From Clostridium sp. UBA6640 (GTDB lineage Bacteria > Bacillota > Clostridia > Clostridiales > Clostridiaceae): 7,351 bases of DNA. The translations under genes were made by a program, and so were the position numbers. The notes beneath the pieces were generated by a model that saw only the letters and a program-made list of their open reading frames with translations, was not told the origin of the DNA and made no database searches. Shown piece after piece: positions 1 to 6,180 of the stretch. The first letter of the stretch is position 1. Every line of letters starts with the position of its first letter. The stretch lies in NCBI RefSeq assembly GCF_002455975.1, contig NZ_DKLM01000093.1, positions 16,083 to 23,433 of the forward strand, written 5' to 3'.

Positions 1-14
1 ACTACCAAAGAGTT

Positions 15-182
15 TTATATTTCTATAATTGATTCAGTTTCTCTACAGTATTTAGTTATTACACATTGTGCTAAATTCCTTGGGCAATTTTTACACATGC
101 AATTATTTGCCTTTCCGTCACAATCATTAGAAATATATTCTGGACACTTTTTGCAATTAAAAACTACAATATCTGCTTTCAT
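15..182 (-). CDS. Small eight-cysteine protein, probably metal-binding, unknown function
   Basis: A 55-residue protein with eight cysteines (C10, C13, C21, C28, C30, C33, C40, C46) and no membrane segment or signal peptide, so probably cytosolic. Two stretches resemble each other: CKKCP followed six residues later by C, and CKNCP followed five residues later by C. This suggests a duplicated metal-binding loop; zinc or an Fe-S cluster is inferred, not shown. I chose the ATG at 182 because GTGAGG lies 9 bases upstream of it. An in-frame GTG at 197 would add five residues but overlaps that ribosome binding site. The gene follows the TIM-barrel gene on the same strand with an 18-base gap, so the two are probably one transcript. 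I do not recognise a named family. That it is a real gene is supported by the binding site and the ordered cysteines. Confidence 0.75.
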   Translation of the reverse strand: MKADIVVFNCKKCPEYISNDCDGKANNCMCKNCPRNLAQCVITKYCRETESIIEI

Positions 183-200
183 TAAATATTTCCTCACAAA

Positions 201-884
201 CTACTCTTCTTGTTCTAATTCATATCTATCTCTATGAGCAATCATTATTTCATTTAATATATCTCCTGTGTTAGGTGGAGTATACGTTATAGCATTGGCA
301 CCAGCTTCAATAGTTTCTCTAATACTCTCTTCATTTGGTCCTCCTGTGGCCATTATTGGAAATTCCGGATATTTCTCTCTTATTTGCCTAACTATATATG
401 CTGTTCTTTTAGCACCTGATACATTTAATATTGTAACACCAGCTTTTATTCGTGACTCTATATCCTCAAATTCTGAGACAATTGTCACAACTATAGGAAC
501 ATCTATTGTTTCTCTCATTTTTTTAATAACTTCATTAGGAGTAGAAGAGTTAACTACAACTCCCATTGCACCTTTAAACTCAGCATCTAATGCTAAATTT
601 ACTACTCTTTTTCCCGTGGTAATAGCACCTCCAACTCCGCAAAAAACTGGAACATCTGATGCTAAAAGAAGCGCCTCTGTTATTCTCGGCTGAGGAGTAA
701 AAGGATAGACTGCAATTACTGCATCTGCATTTGTATTCCTAATAACAGCTACATCTGTGGAAAATACAAAACTTTTTAATCTCTTACCAAAAATAATAAT
801 ACCACTTGCATCTCTAATAGCCTTAGGAAGTTCGATCATATGGCTTCTTAATAATCCTTTAAATTCTGGCACATGTTTTCTCAT
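201..884 (-). CDS. TIM-barrel family protein (annotated 'hydrolase' in clostridia), function unassigned
   Basis: A 227-residue soluble protein that reads as a single beta/alpha barrel. Alternating hydrophobic strands and helices end in glycine-rich loops: FCGVGGA (81-87), GAMGVVVNSSTP (105-116), ILNVSGA (152-158) and a C-terminal ATGGPNEESI loop (179-188). The last is followed by EAGANAITYTPP (193-204), which resembles the phosphate-binding half of barrels such as ThiG, NanE or KDPG-aldolase relatives. Proteins like this are usually labelled 'hydrolase' in clostridia without biochemical support, so substrate and reaction are unknown. The start is ATG at 884 with AAGGAG six bases upstream. It is divergent from the DUF1576 gene and followed by the cysteine-rich miniprotein gene. 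The fold is fairly sure; the reaction is not. Confidence 0.8.
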   Translation of the reverse strand: MRKHVPEFKGLLRSHMIELPKAIRDASGIIIFGKRLKSFVFSTDVAVIRNTNADAVIAVYPFTPQPRITEALLLASDVPVFCGVGGAITTGKRVVNLALDAEFKGAMGVVVNSSTPNEVIKKMRETIDVPIVVTIVSEFEDIESRIKAGVTILNVSGAKRTAYIVRQIREKYPEFPIMATGGPNEESIRETIEAGANAITYTPPNTGDILNEIMIAHRDRYELEQEE

Positions 885-929
885 TTTTTTCTCCTTCCCG
901 TATAATTTTTAAACTGATTAGTATAATTA

Positions 930-958
930 ATATTACATTATTATAACACTTTAAACAA
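930..958 (-). promoter_or_regulatory. Possible promoter for the TIM-barrel / miniprotein transcript
   Basis: On the minus strand TTGTTT (958-953) is followed after 17 bases by TAATAT (935-930), about 45 bases before the start codon. The region is so A/T-rich that other -10-like hexamers (TATAAT, TATACT) also occur nearby, so this assignment is weak. Confidence 0.3.
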
Positions 959-984
959 TTATTTTTTACTAAAATTTATATCAG

Positions 985-1013
985 TTGTATATTCATCTAT
1001 GATATACTATACT
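985..1013 (+). promoter_or_regulatory. Sigma-A-type promoter of the DUF1576 gene pair
   Basis: TTGTAT (985-990) and TATACT (1008-1013) are separated by exactly 17 bases. Transcription would start near 1020, leaving a leader of about 27 bases before the ATG at 1047. This also argues against the in-frame ATG at 999, which lies between the two promoter hexamers. Confidence 0.6.
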
Positions 1014-1046
1014 CACAAAAATCTAAATACCCGTGAGGAGGAGTAT

Positions 1047-2303
1047 ATGTATAAACGTATTGAAAAAAGTACATATTTTCCCTATTATTTCCTTTTAGGA
1101 TATTGTTTATTAATAACAATAATTGCATTTGTTCTTGAAAACCCTAAAGATATAGTAATAGGATTAAAAAAAATTATTCTTGAATCAGATGTTTTAATAA
1201 CCGATTATATTGAATTATCTGGCCTTGGGGCTTCATTTATAAATTCAGCACTAGTAATAACAAGTTTCATTGTTTTATTACTTATTTTAAAAGTTGAACC
1301 CAATGGCGCTATATTAGCTGGTTTATTTACCACTGCTGGCTTTTCATTACTCGGAAAAAATATTTTGAATATCTGGCCTATAGCTATAGGTATATTTCTA
1401 TACTCTAAATCTCAAAAACTGCCATTCACCAATTTTATAGTAATAATGCTCTTTGGGACAACCTTATCTCCAATAGTTGGCGAATTACTTTTTTCAGATT
1501 TCTTACCTTTTTATTTATCAATTATAGTTAGTTTATCTATAAGTATTTTTTTAGGATTTATATTAGCTCCTATGGCTTCTTATACCTTAAGGCTTCATCA
1601 GGGTTATAGTTTAGCAAATATAGGCCTCGCTGGTGGTCTCATTTGTACAGGCCTAACCTCAATCTTTAGTGCTTTTGGAGTGGAGTTTGAAAAAAAGCTT
1701 TTATGGTCAACTGGTAATAATACACTTTTATTCTTAATATTATTATTCCTCTTTACCTCAATGATATTAATAGGATATTTTTCCGATAAAAAATATTTAA
1801 AGAACTTATTTACATTATATAACCATTCTGGAAGATTAGTAAGTGATTATTACTCTATATTTGGAAAAAGTCTTACATTTATTAATATGGGTATGCTTGG
1901 GATCTTTGCAACAGCTTTTGTAATGGCTATTGGAGGAGATTTAAATGGTGCAACTGTTTCAGGTATATTTACAGTAGCAGGATTTGGAGCTTTCGGAAAG
2001 CACTTAAAAAATATATTTCCAGTTATACTAGGTGCAACTATTTCTGCACTATTAAATGTATGGGATATAACTTCGCCAGGTATGATTTTAGGTATACTCT
2101 TTAGCACTACTTTGTGTCCTATTGGAGGACATTTTGGATGGTATTATGGAGTTTTATCTGGCTTTTTACATATATGTATGGTAATGAACATAGGGTATAT
2201 TCATGGTGGAATGAATTTATATCATAATGGTTTTGCTGCTGGCTTTGTAGCTATGATATTAGTCCCGCTAATAACTGCATTTAGAAAGGAGCAAGAAAAC
2301 TAA
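1047..2303 (+). CDS. DUF1576 family multipass membrane protein with two repeated halves
   Basis: A 418-residue, very hydrophobic protein with about ten or more predicted membrane segments, so an integral membrane protein. It matches the clostridial DUF1576 family, whose function is not established. Two halves are homologous: NGAILAGLFTTAGFSLLGK (86-104) lines up with NGATVSGIFTVAGFGAFGK (300-318), and FGTTLSPIVGE (136-146) with FSTTLCPIGGH (352-362). Later segments, near 187-199 and 390-402, also correspond. Two-fold internal repetition is typical of secondary transporters and channels, so transport is a reasonable but unproven guess. The start at 1047 is supported by AGGAGG five bases upstream (1036-1041). 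An in-frame ATG at 999 lies inside the promoter. The stop overlaps the next gene's start (TAATG), indicating translational coupling. Confidence 0.88.
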   Translation: MYKRIEKSTYFPYYFLLGYCLLITIIAFVLENPKDIVIGLKKIILESDVLITDYIELSGLGASFINSALVITSFIVLLLILKVEPNGAILAGLFTTAGFSLLGKNILNIWPIAIGIFLYSKSQKLPFTNFIVIMLFGTTLSPIVGELLFSDFLPFYLSIIVSLSISIFLGFILAPMASYTLRLHQGYSLANIGLAGGLICTGLTSIFSAFGVEFEKKLLWSTGNNTLLFLILLFLFTSMILIGYFSDKKYLKNLFTLYNHSGRLVSDYYSIFGKSLTFINMGMLGIFATAFVMAIGGDLNGATVSGIFTVAGFGAFGKHLKNIFPVILGATISALLNVWDITSPGMILGILFSTTLCPIGGHFGWYYGVLSGFLHICMVMNIGYIHGGMNLYHNGFAAGFVAMILVPLITAFRKEQEN

Positions 2304-2644
2304 TGAAACATATTAACCAAAGGAATATGAAAATAGTAGATGAAATTATGATGTTTTGTCTTAACCATGGTTGTCATAATATAGATCTAAATTTAAAAAG
2401 AGAAGAGAAAAAAACTACTATTTTTATAAAAGCACATATAAATAATTTACCTGAAAATATCTTTAATGAAATTAAACTATCATTATCTACCCCAAGAAGA
2501 CCTGAAATGGAAGAATATTATTGGAATTTAAATGGCGATGATGATACTGATTGTGAGCTTGCATTAGTAGGAATGATGACAGATGATGTTAATATAGAAT
2601 ATAATAATAATGAACTTAAAATTGAATTAGTGAGATTAACTTAA
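2303..2644 (+). CDS. Small cytosolic protein coupled to DUF1576, GHKL-like appearance
   Basis: A 113-residue soluble protein, acidic in its C-terminal half, with no membrane segment. Its start codon shares one base with the stop of the DUF1576 gene, and the pair is closed by a terminator directly downstream, so it probably works with the membrane protein. I do not recognise a named family. Its layout recalls the ATP-binding domain of SpoIIAB or histidine kinases: a helix IVDEIMMFCLNHG (11-23) where the N-box would be, two strands (27-31, 38-44), then CELALVGMMTDDVNIEY (84-100) and a final strand ELKIELVR (104-111), much like the C-terminal end of GHKL domains. The ATP-binding residues (N-box Asn, DxGxG) are not visible, so any such domain would be degenerate. 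That fold is my inference; the gene itself is well supported. Confidence 0.75.
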   Translation: MKHINQRNMKIVDEIMMFCLNHGCHNIDLNLKREEKKTTIFIKAHINNLPENIFNEIKLSLSTPRRPEMEEYYWNLNGDDDTDCELALVGMMTDDVNIEYNNNELKIELVRLT

Positions 2645-2660
2645 GTAATTAATAACTTAA

Positions 2661-2690
2661 AAAGCTTCTTAAACTATACTAAGAAGCTTT
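2661..2690 (+). terminator. Rho-independent terminator after the DUF1576 gene pair
   Basis: A perfect 11-bp stem, AAAGCTTCTTA (2661-2671) with TAAGAAGCTTT (2680-2690), has an 8-base loop and is followed by ATTTTATA. It begins 16 bases after the stop codon. The opposite strand continues in a short T run after the stem, so it could also stop transcripts arriving from the NUDIX gene about 160 bases away. Confidence 0.85.
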
Positions 2691-2852
2691 ATTTTATAAT
2701 TTCATAGATAATAGTTATTTTATAAAATTTAAAACTACTTCTTCAAATAACTTAGAAATTCTTATATTAAAAATAAATTTTGAAAATCTCTTGCTTTAAC
2801 TTTTATATGAAACTTTCAATACTAGCTAAAAATTTATTTACATTGTTGACTT

Positions 2853-3383
2853 TTAATTAGATTCCCAATTATATGTGCATGTTTTACTTTCTATTTTAAG
2901 TTCATCTAATATATGTTTAACTACATTTTTTCCTATCTTATCTTCTACCATTTCACAAAGAGCTATATCTAAATCATGCCAACCTACCCATTCTACTTCT
3001 GAAGATTTATTTATTTCTCCTTCTTCATATTTTGCTACAAAAGTAAGCATTAATAAGTCCTTATCTTCTATACATTGGCTCCCTAAATATTTAACATTTC
3101 CTATGGTAATTCCTGTCTCCTCTTTAACCTCTCTATAAACAGTCTCCTCTACTGTCTCTCCATTTGTAACATATCCTGATACCAGGACCTTAGAATTTTT
3201 AAATATATAACTTTGCTTTAAAAGAAGTATTTCTGTTTCTCTTACTACCGCTACTACTACACAAGGCTTAGGTGTGTTAAAGAAAAATATATCATCATTT
3301 TCACAGTATGGTACTGTTCCTTCATCCCAGCTACTTCTTTCAATAAGCTTATTTCCACAAATAGGACAATAATTATAAATCAT
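2853..3383 (-). CDS. NUDIX hydrolase, NudC-like with zinc-ribbon start
   Basis: A 176-residue soluble protein with a complete NUDIX box at residues 70-92 (G70, E76, R84-E85, E88-E89, G91, I92), the Mg-binding motif of enzymes that cleave nucleoside diphosphates linked to another group. It opens with a zinc-ribbon-like CPICG (C6, C9), then C27 and D30, in the layout of NudC (NAD(H) pyrophosphatase / NAD-decapping enzyme). Two features differ from NudC. The position of the fourth zinc cysteine holds Asp, and the SQPWPFPxS specificity motif reads SQCIEDKDL (102-110). The substrate is therefore uncertain and may not be NADH. At 176 residues it is shorter than NudC (about 257) and lacks the extra N-terminal domain. 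ATG at 3383 has GAGGAG five bases upstream. It lies 76 bases after sfsA on the same strand, possibly cotranscribed. Confidence 0.88.
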   Translation of the reverse strand: MIYNYCPICGNKLIERSSWDEGTVPYCENDDIFFFNTPKPCVVVAVVRETEILLLKQSYIFKNSKVLVSGYVTNGETVEETVYREVKEETGITIGNVKYLGSQCIEDKDLLMLTFVAKYEEGEINKSSEVEWVGWHDLDIALCEMVEDKIGKNVVKHILDELKIESKTCTYNWESN

Positions 3384-3459
3384 AGAATCTCCTCTTTCTT
3401 ACCCTTATTTCTTAAATTTAAACTTATTACTCTTAGTTTATCGTTTTTAAGCTTTTAAT

Positions 3460-4152
3460 TTATAGTATAACCTTAACCTCTTTACTTAAAGTTATAAAGT
3501 CATCCCCAACTTCACATTCATAAGCAAAAATATCTACTCCTTTTGATCTTGCATATCTTAATGCTTCCCCAAACTCTTTATCCATTTTATCATGAGGAGA
3601 AAAACTTTCAATATCATTCATTTGAATTAAAAATAGAACTCCTGCTCCTCTTCCTGTATGTTTTACATCTACTAATTCTAACAAATGCTTTCTACCTCTC
3701 TCCGTAGGAGCATCAGGAAACATAGTTTTTTTATCTTCTTCAAGTGTTACTCCTTTTACTTCTAGATAATATTCTTCTTCATCGTCATTACTTAACTTAA
3801 AATCAAACCTACTATTTCCAAAGGTTTTTTCTCTATTTATAATATTATACTTTTTTAAAGAAGGTATATTTCCTAACTTTAAAGCTTCTTCTACTACTTT
3901 ATTTGGAATATGTGAGTCTATATTTATAAGCTTATCTCCTTTATATCCTGCAATAAGGTCATACCTTGTTTTTCTAGTAGGTGCATTTTCCTCTCTTAAC
4001 ACTACAGTACATCCTGGAATCAATATCTCCTTACATCTTCCTGTATTCGGTACATGTACTAATTCTTCTTTACCATCTATGATAACATATCCTTGAAATC
4101 TATTGGGTCTTCTTATAAACTCAACTTTTACTATATTATTATTAATTTTCAT
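3460..4152 (-). CDS. sfsA: DNA/RNA nuclease SfsA
   Basis: A 230-residue cytosolic protein, the usual length of SfsA, with the family motifs in order: NRFQGYV (17-23), HVPNTGRCKEILIPG (33-47), NIDSHIPN (77-84), NSRFDF (113-118), YLEVKGVTL (129-137) and MFPDAPTERGRKHL (144-157). The R-x-D-F and E-V-K elements form the PD-(D/E)xK nuclease core. The family was named for sugar fermentation stimulation in E. coli and is now described as a nucleic-acid nuclease; its physiological role in clostridia is unclear. I chose ATG at 4152, preceded by GGAG eight bases upstream. An in-frame ATG at 4176 has no binding site and would add eight residues not expected in the family. The NUDIX gene follows on the same strand; the exported-protein gene is divergent. 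Confidence 0.95.
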   Translation of the reverse strand: MKINNNIVKVEFIRRPNRFQGYVIIDGKEELVHVPNTGRCKEILIPGCTVVLREENAPTRKTRYDLIAGYKGDKLINIDSHIPNKVVEEALKLGNIPSLKKYNIINREKTFGNSRFDFKLSNDDEEEYYLEVKGVTLEEDKKTMFPDAPTERGRKHLLELVDVKHTGRGAGVLFLIQMNDIESFSPHDKMDKEFGEALRYARSKGVDIFAYECEVGDDFITLSKEVKVIL

Positions 4153-4191
4153 ATTGCCATCTCCATAAATTTTCATTTTATTTGAATTCTA

Positions 4192-4221
4192 TCTATATTA
4201 ATATTGTAATATTAATGTAAA
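4192..4221 (-). promoter_or_regulatory. Possible sfsA promoter
   Basis: On the minus strand TTTACA (4221-4216) is followed after 18 bases by TATAGA (4197-4192), about 40 bases before the sfsA start. A second TTTACA lies 13 bases further upstream because of a 12-bp direct repeat (TAATGTAAAATT at 4213-4224 and 4226-4237 on the plus strand). The A/T-rich context makes the exact choice uncertain. Confidence 0.35.
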
Positions 4222-4234
4222 ATTATAATGTAAA

Positions 4235-4316
4235 ATTTGTAACATATAAATTTTATTTGTAACAAATATGTAATAAATATATAATTTATTTGTAACTTAT
4301 ATATTAGTTATTTGTA
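4235..4316 (+). repeat. Array of ATTTGTAAC direct repeats upstream of the exported-protein gene
   Basis: ATTTGTAAC occurs exactly at 4235-4243, 4255-4263 and 4288-4296, and a partial ATTTGTA at 4310-4316. The start-to-start distances are 20, 33 and 22 bases, close to whole helical turns, all on the same strand in the sfsA / exported-protein divergent spacer. It may be a regulator-binding array or simply low-complexity A/T sequence. Confidence 0.5.
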
Positions 4317-4322
4317 TATAAT
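4291..4322 (+). promoter_or_regulatory. Possible promoter of the exported-protein gene
   Basis: Two overlapping readings are possible. A TATAAT at 4317-4322 is a good sigma-A -10 box but has only a poor -35. Alternatively TGTAAC (4291-4296), 16 bases, then TGTATA (4313-4318) resembles an ECF-type promoter with its AAC -35 element. Either would start transcription about 40-50 bases before the ATG at 4369. Confidence 0.35.
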
Positions 4323-4368
4323 AAGATTATAAAACATTATGCCGGAAAAATATATGGAGGAATGTATT

Positions 4369-5079
4369 ATGAAAAGCTGCAATAAAAAAGTTATTATTGC
4401 TATATTAATCATTTTTGTTATATCAATACTAACCTTTGTGTTTTTTAAGAAAGATGTTCTTAAGGTAGCTTATGGCGAAGACATTTCCCCTACTAAGGAT
4501 AAAGTATTATATAAATTTTTTAAATTACAAGAAGATACTACTTTATATTATAGTGGAAGTCTAGAATACGCAGAAGAAATAAACGTGAGTAGCACAGAAA
4601 GTAATGATAGCGAAACTATAGTTAACATATCTGGTAAAGTAATTCCTATGAGCAATGAAGGTCTGGATGAGTCAAAATTAAATATAAAACTTAGTTATAT
4701 ACTCGATGGTAATTCTGTAAGGCAAATCATTGATGTCCCTAACGATGTTCACTCTCAATCTATAATTAAGGATAGTAAAATTCTTATATCCCCTTTAGTT
4801 GTAGATAATACTTGGACTGAAAATTTTAATTATAGGTCTAAAGAATATACTGCATCTACTAAGATAATAACTATAGGTAAAAATGAAGAGGGCAAGAGAA
4901 TAATACAGACGGAAACTACAGTCAATAACATTGAAGGCTTTGGAAATAATACTTACAAAGAAACTAAAACTTATACTGAAGGCTTAGGTCTTACTAATTT
5001 CACAAGAACTTTGCCTAGCTTTGGTGATAGTCAAACTCCTTGTCTTGATTTTACAAAAAAATTATTTAAGGCAAATTAA
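4369..5079 (+). CDS. Membrane-anchored extracytoplasmic protein, unknown function
   Basis: A 236-residue protein with a short basic start (MKSCNKK), one hydrophobic segment (about residues 8-26) and then a roughly 200-residue hydrophilic, strand-rich part. It is probably anchored by its N-terminus with the rest outside the membrane. No cysteine follows the hydrophobic segment, so it is not a lipoprotein. The outer part loosely recalls a type common in clostridial exported proteins: an early aromatic stretch (LYYSGSLEY, 59-67), a central ISPLVVDNTWT (140-150) and a late YTEGLGLTNFTR (202-213). I cannot name the family. ATG at 4369 has GGAGG eight bases upstream; an in-frame ATG at 4339 has no binding site. 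It is a single-gene transcript with its own terminator, divergent from sfsA and convergent with the sigma / anti-sigma operon. Confidence 0.8.
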   Translation: MKSCNKKVIIAILIIFVISILTFVFFKKDVLKVAYGEDISPTKDKVLYKFFKLQEDTTLYYSGSLEYAEEINVSSTESNDSETIVNISGKVIPMSNEGLDESKLNIKLSYILDGNSVRQIIDVPNDVHSQSIIKDSKILISPLVVDNTWTENFNYRSKEYTASTKIITIGKNEEGKRIIQTETTVNNIEGFGNNTYKETKTYTEGLGLTNFTRTLPSFGDSQTPCLDFTKKLFKAN

Positions 5080-5104
5080 GCGTGATAATTAATCACGCTT
5101 TTTT
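5078..5104 (+). terminator. Rho-independent terminator of the exported-protein gene
   Basis: A perfect 9-bp stem, AAGCGTGAT (5078-5086) with ATCACGCTT (5092-5100), has loop AATTA and runs into six T (5099-5104). The stem starts within the TAA stop codon (5077-5079), so there is no untranslated spacer. The minus strand lacks a good T run, so it is mainly directional. Confidence 0.88.
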
Positions 5105-5142
5105 ATTTACAATTCAATTTATTATATATTCTTTTATAATTT

Positions 5143-6180
5143 TTAATACTTATCCACAATTACCCCAAAACTTGATGCTTTTATCCACGTTTTATCCCTA
5201 AGTGTGGATAAAGATTTTTTGTCCCCAGTAACTACTACCCCTATTATTCTAATTTTTTTTGCATTTATATTTCCGTTACCATCTTCTAATATTTCAAATA
5301 TATCTTTACATTTATCTTTGTGTTTCTTATCCAAACTTTCTAAATCCAAAATAAACCTTTCCTCAGGTTTTTCGTATCGCTTATTTGATGAACCTCTCCC
5401 CTTAGCACTACCCATAAATCCAACCATGCTATCAGAAGTTTCTATTAATACTTTATCTGGGTTGGTAGTATCATTCATTTTAATTATTTCATCTTCATTA
5501 AATGTATCTACCCAATGCCAAGCCAAATCTATATTTTCAGGAATCAATTTTTGAACTTCACTAACTGAATAATCCCTATCAAGAGATAATGCCATTTCTA
5601 TGTTTTTGCTATCTTCTAATTCCTCTAATAAACTTAAATCATTCTTATATCTTTTAAAATTAACTTTTGGATGATAAAACTTCATTAACCTGTGACCTAA
5701 GTCATTATATGTTGTTTCTTCTTCAATATCTTCATAGTTTTTTGGAGCATTAGCCACGATATCTACAGTTTGTTCAATTTTGCCGCTAATTCCATAATTA
5801 TATTCAATGCCACCTAGACTTATACGGATTCCATTTATATATTTATCATATCCAGAGATAGCATGTCTTGAAAAAAATCCCCCTTGATAGCTAGTACCAT
5901 TACGTACAACATTTGGTGATGAAATATCTAAATAATGTTCATTTTGTTGTACAATTTTGTTATCTAAATAATCCAGGTAATAATTATTTGCAAAATAAGT
6001 AGTTATTAGGCATACAAAAAATATAAACACTGTTTTCACTAGTGATTTTATTTTTGTTATTCTAATAGATCTTCTGATTTTTTTATTGGTGAATATATCT
6101 TCTATACCTTTCTCTTCAATATTAAATACTAATTCTTCATCTAGATTTTTATTAGTTTTCCCCACTACACTTTCCTCCAT
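5143..6180 (-). CDS. Membrane-spanning anti-sigma factor (Sigma_reg_N / Sigma_reg_C type)
   Basis: A 345-residue protein with a cytosolic N-terminus of about 46 residues, one membrane segment (about 47-66, LVKTVFIFFVCLITTYF) and a large extracytoplasmic part. The outer part matches the Sigma_reg_N / Sigma_reg_C layout known from YhdL of Bacillus subtilis: RLMKFYHP (164-171) in the middle, and a C-terminal domain with PENIDLAWHWVDTF (214-227). The N-terminal tail is expected to hold the neighbouring ECF sigma factor at the membrane. It has no ZAS-type HxxxCxxC zinc motif. The gene overlaps the sigma gene by 29 bases, so the two are co-translated. The start is ambiguous: ATG at 6180 has a poor binding site, while a GTG at 6165 has GGAGG eight bases upstream and would give 340 residues. 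The 3' end contains DnaA-box sequences. Confidence 0.88.
   Translation of the reverse strand: MEESVVGKTNKNLDEELVFNIEEKGIEDIFTNKKIRRSIRITKIKSLVKTVFIFFVCLITTYFANNYYLDYLDNKIVQQNEHYLDISSPNVVRNGTSYQGGFFSRHAISGYDKYINGIRISLGGIEYNYGISGKIEQTVDIVANAPKNYEDIEEETTYNDLGHRLMKFYHPKVNFKRYKNDLSLLEELEDSKNIEMALSLDRDYSVSEVQKLIPENIDLAWHWVDTFNEDEIIKMNDTTNPDKVLIETSDSMVGFMGSAKGRGSSNKRYEKPEERFILDLESLDKKHKDKCKDIFEILEDGNGNINAKKIRIIGVVVTGDKKSLSTLRDKTWIKASSFGVIVDKY
5150..5211. promoter_or_regulatory. Cluster of DnaA-box sequences
   Basis: Perfect TTATCCACA boxes occur at 5150-5158 (plus) and 5203-5211 (minus). TTATCCACG, one mismatch, lies at 5181-5189, and a weaker TTATCCCTA at 5192-5200. Another one-mismatch site, TTATCCAAA, sits at 5327-5335. 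The cluster covers the last codons of the anti-sigma gene and borders an almost pure A/T stretch (5101-5149). The sites fall in different reading frames, so repeated codons do not explain them. DnaA binding is inferred from the motif only. Confidence 0.55.

Noticed and set aside
268..693. A 141-codon plus-strand open frame opposite the TIM-barrel gene
   Set aside because: It lies wholly inside the well-supported minus-strand gene, has no binding site and no recognisable motif.
999..1046. Upstream ATG start for the DUF1576 protein
   Set aside because: It lies within the promoter hexamers and lacks a binding site, while ATG 1047 has AGGAGG.
1850..2107. An 85-codon minus-strand open frame inside the DUF1576 gene
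   Set aside because: It is antisense to conserved membrane segments, with no independent support.
2875..3138. An 87-codon plus-strand open frame opposite the NUDIX gene
   Set aside because: It overlaps the catalytic NUDIX region on the other strand and has no binding site.
4235..4316. CRISPR-like array
   Set aside because: The repeats are only 9 bases with uneven A/T spacers, and no cas gene is present.
5101..5211. Chromosomal or plasmid replication origin
   Set aside because: There is no dnaA, dnaN or rep gene nearby, and the boxes lie in coding sequence. A titration or regulatory cluster is more cautious.
5204..5554. A 116-codon plus-strand open frame opposite the anti-sigma gene
   Set aside because: It is a Ser/Leu/Ile-rich translation typical of antisense A/T-rich coding DNA.
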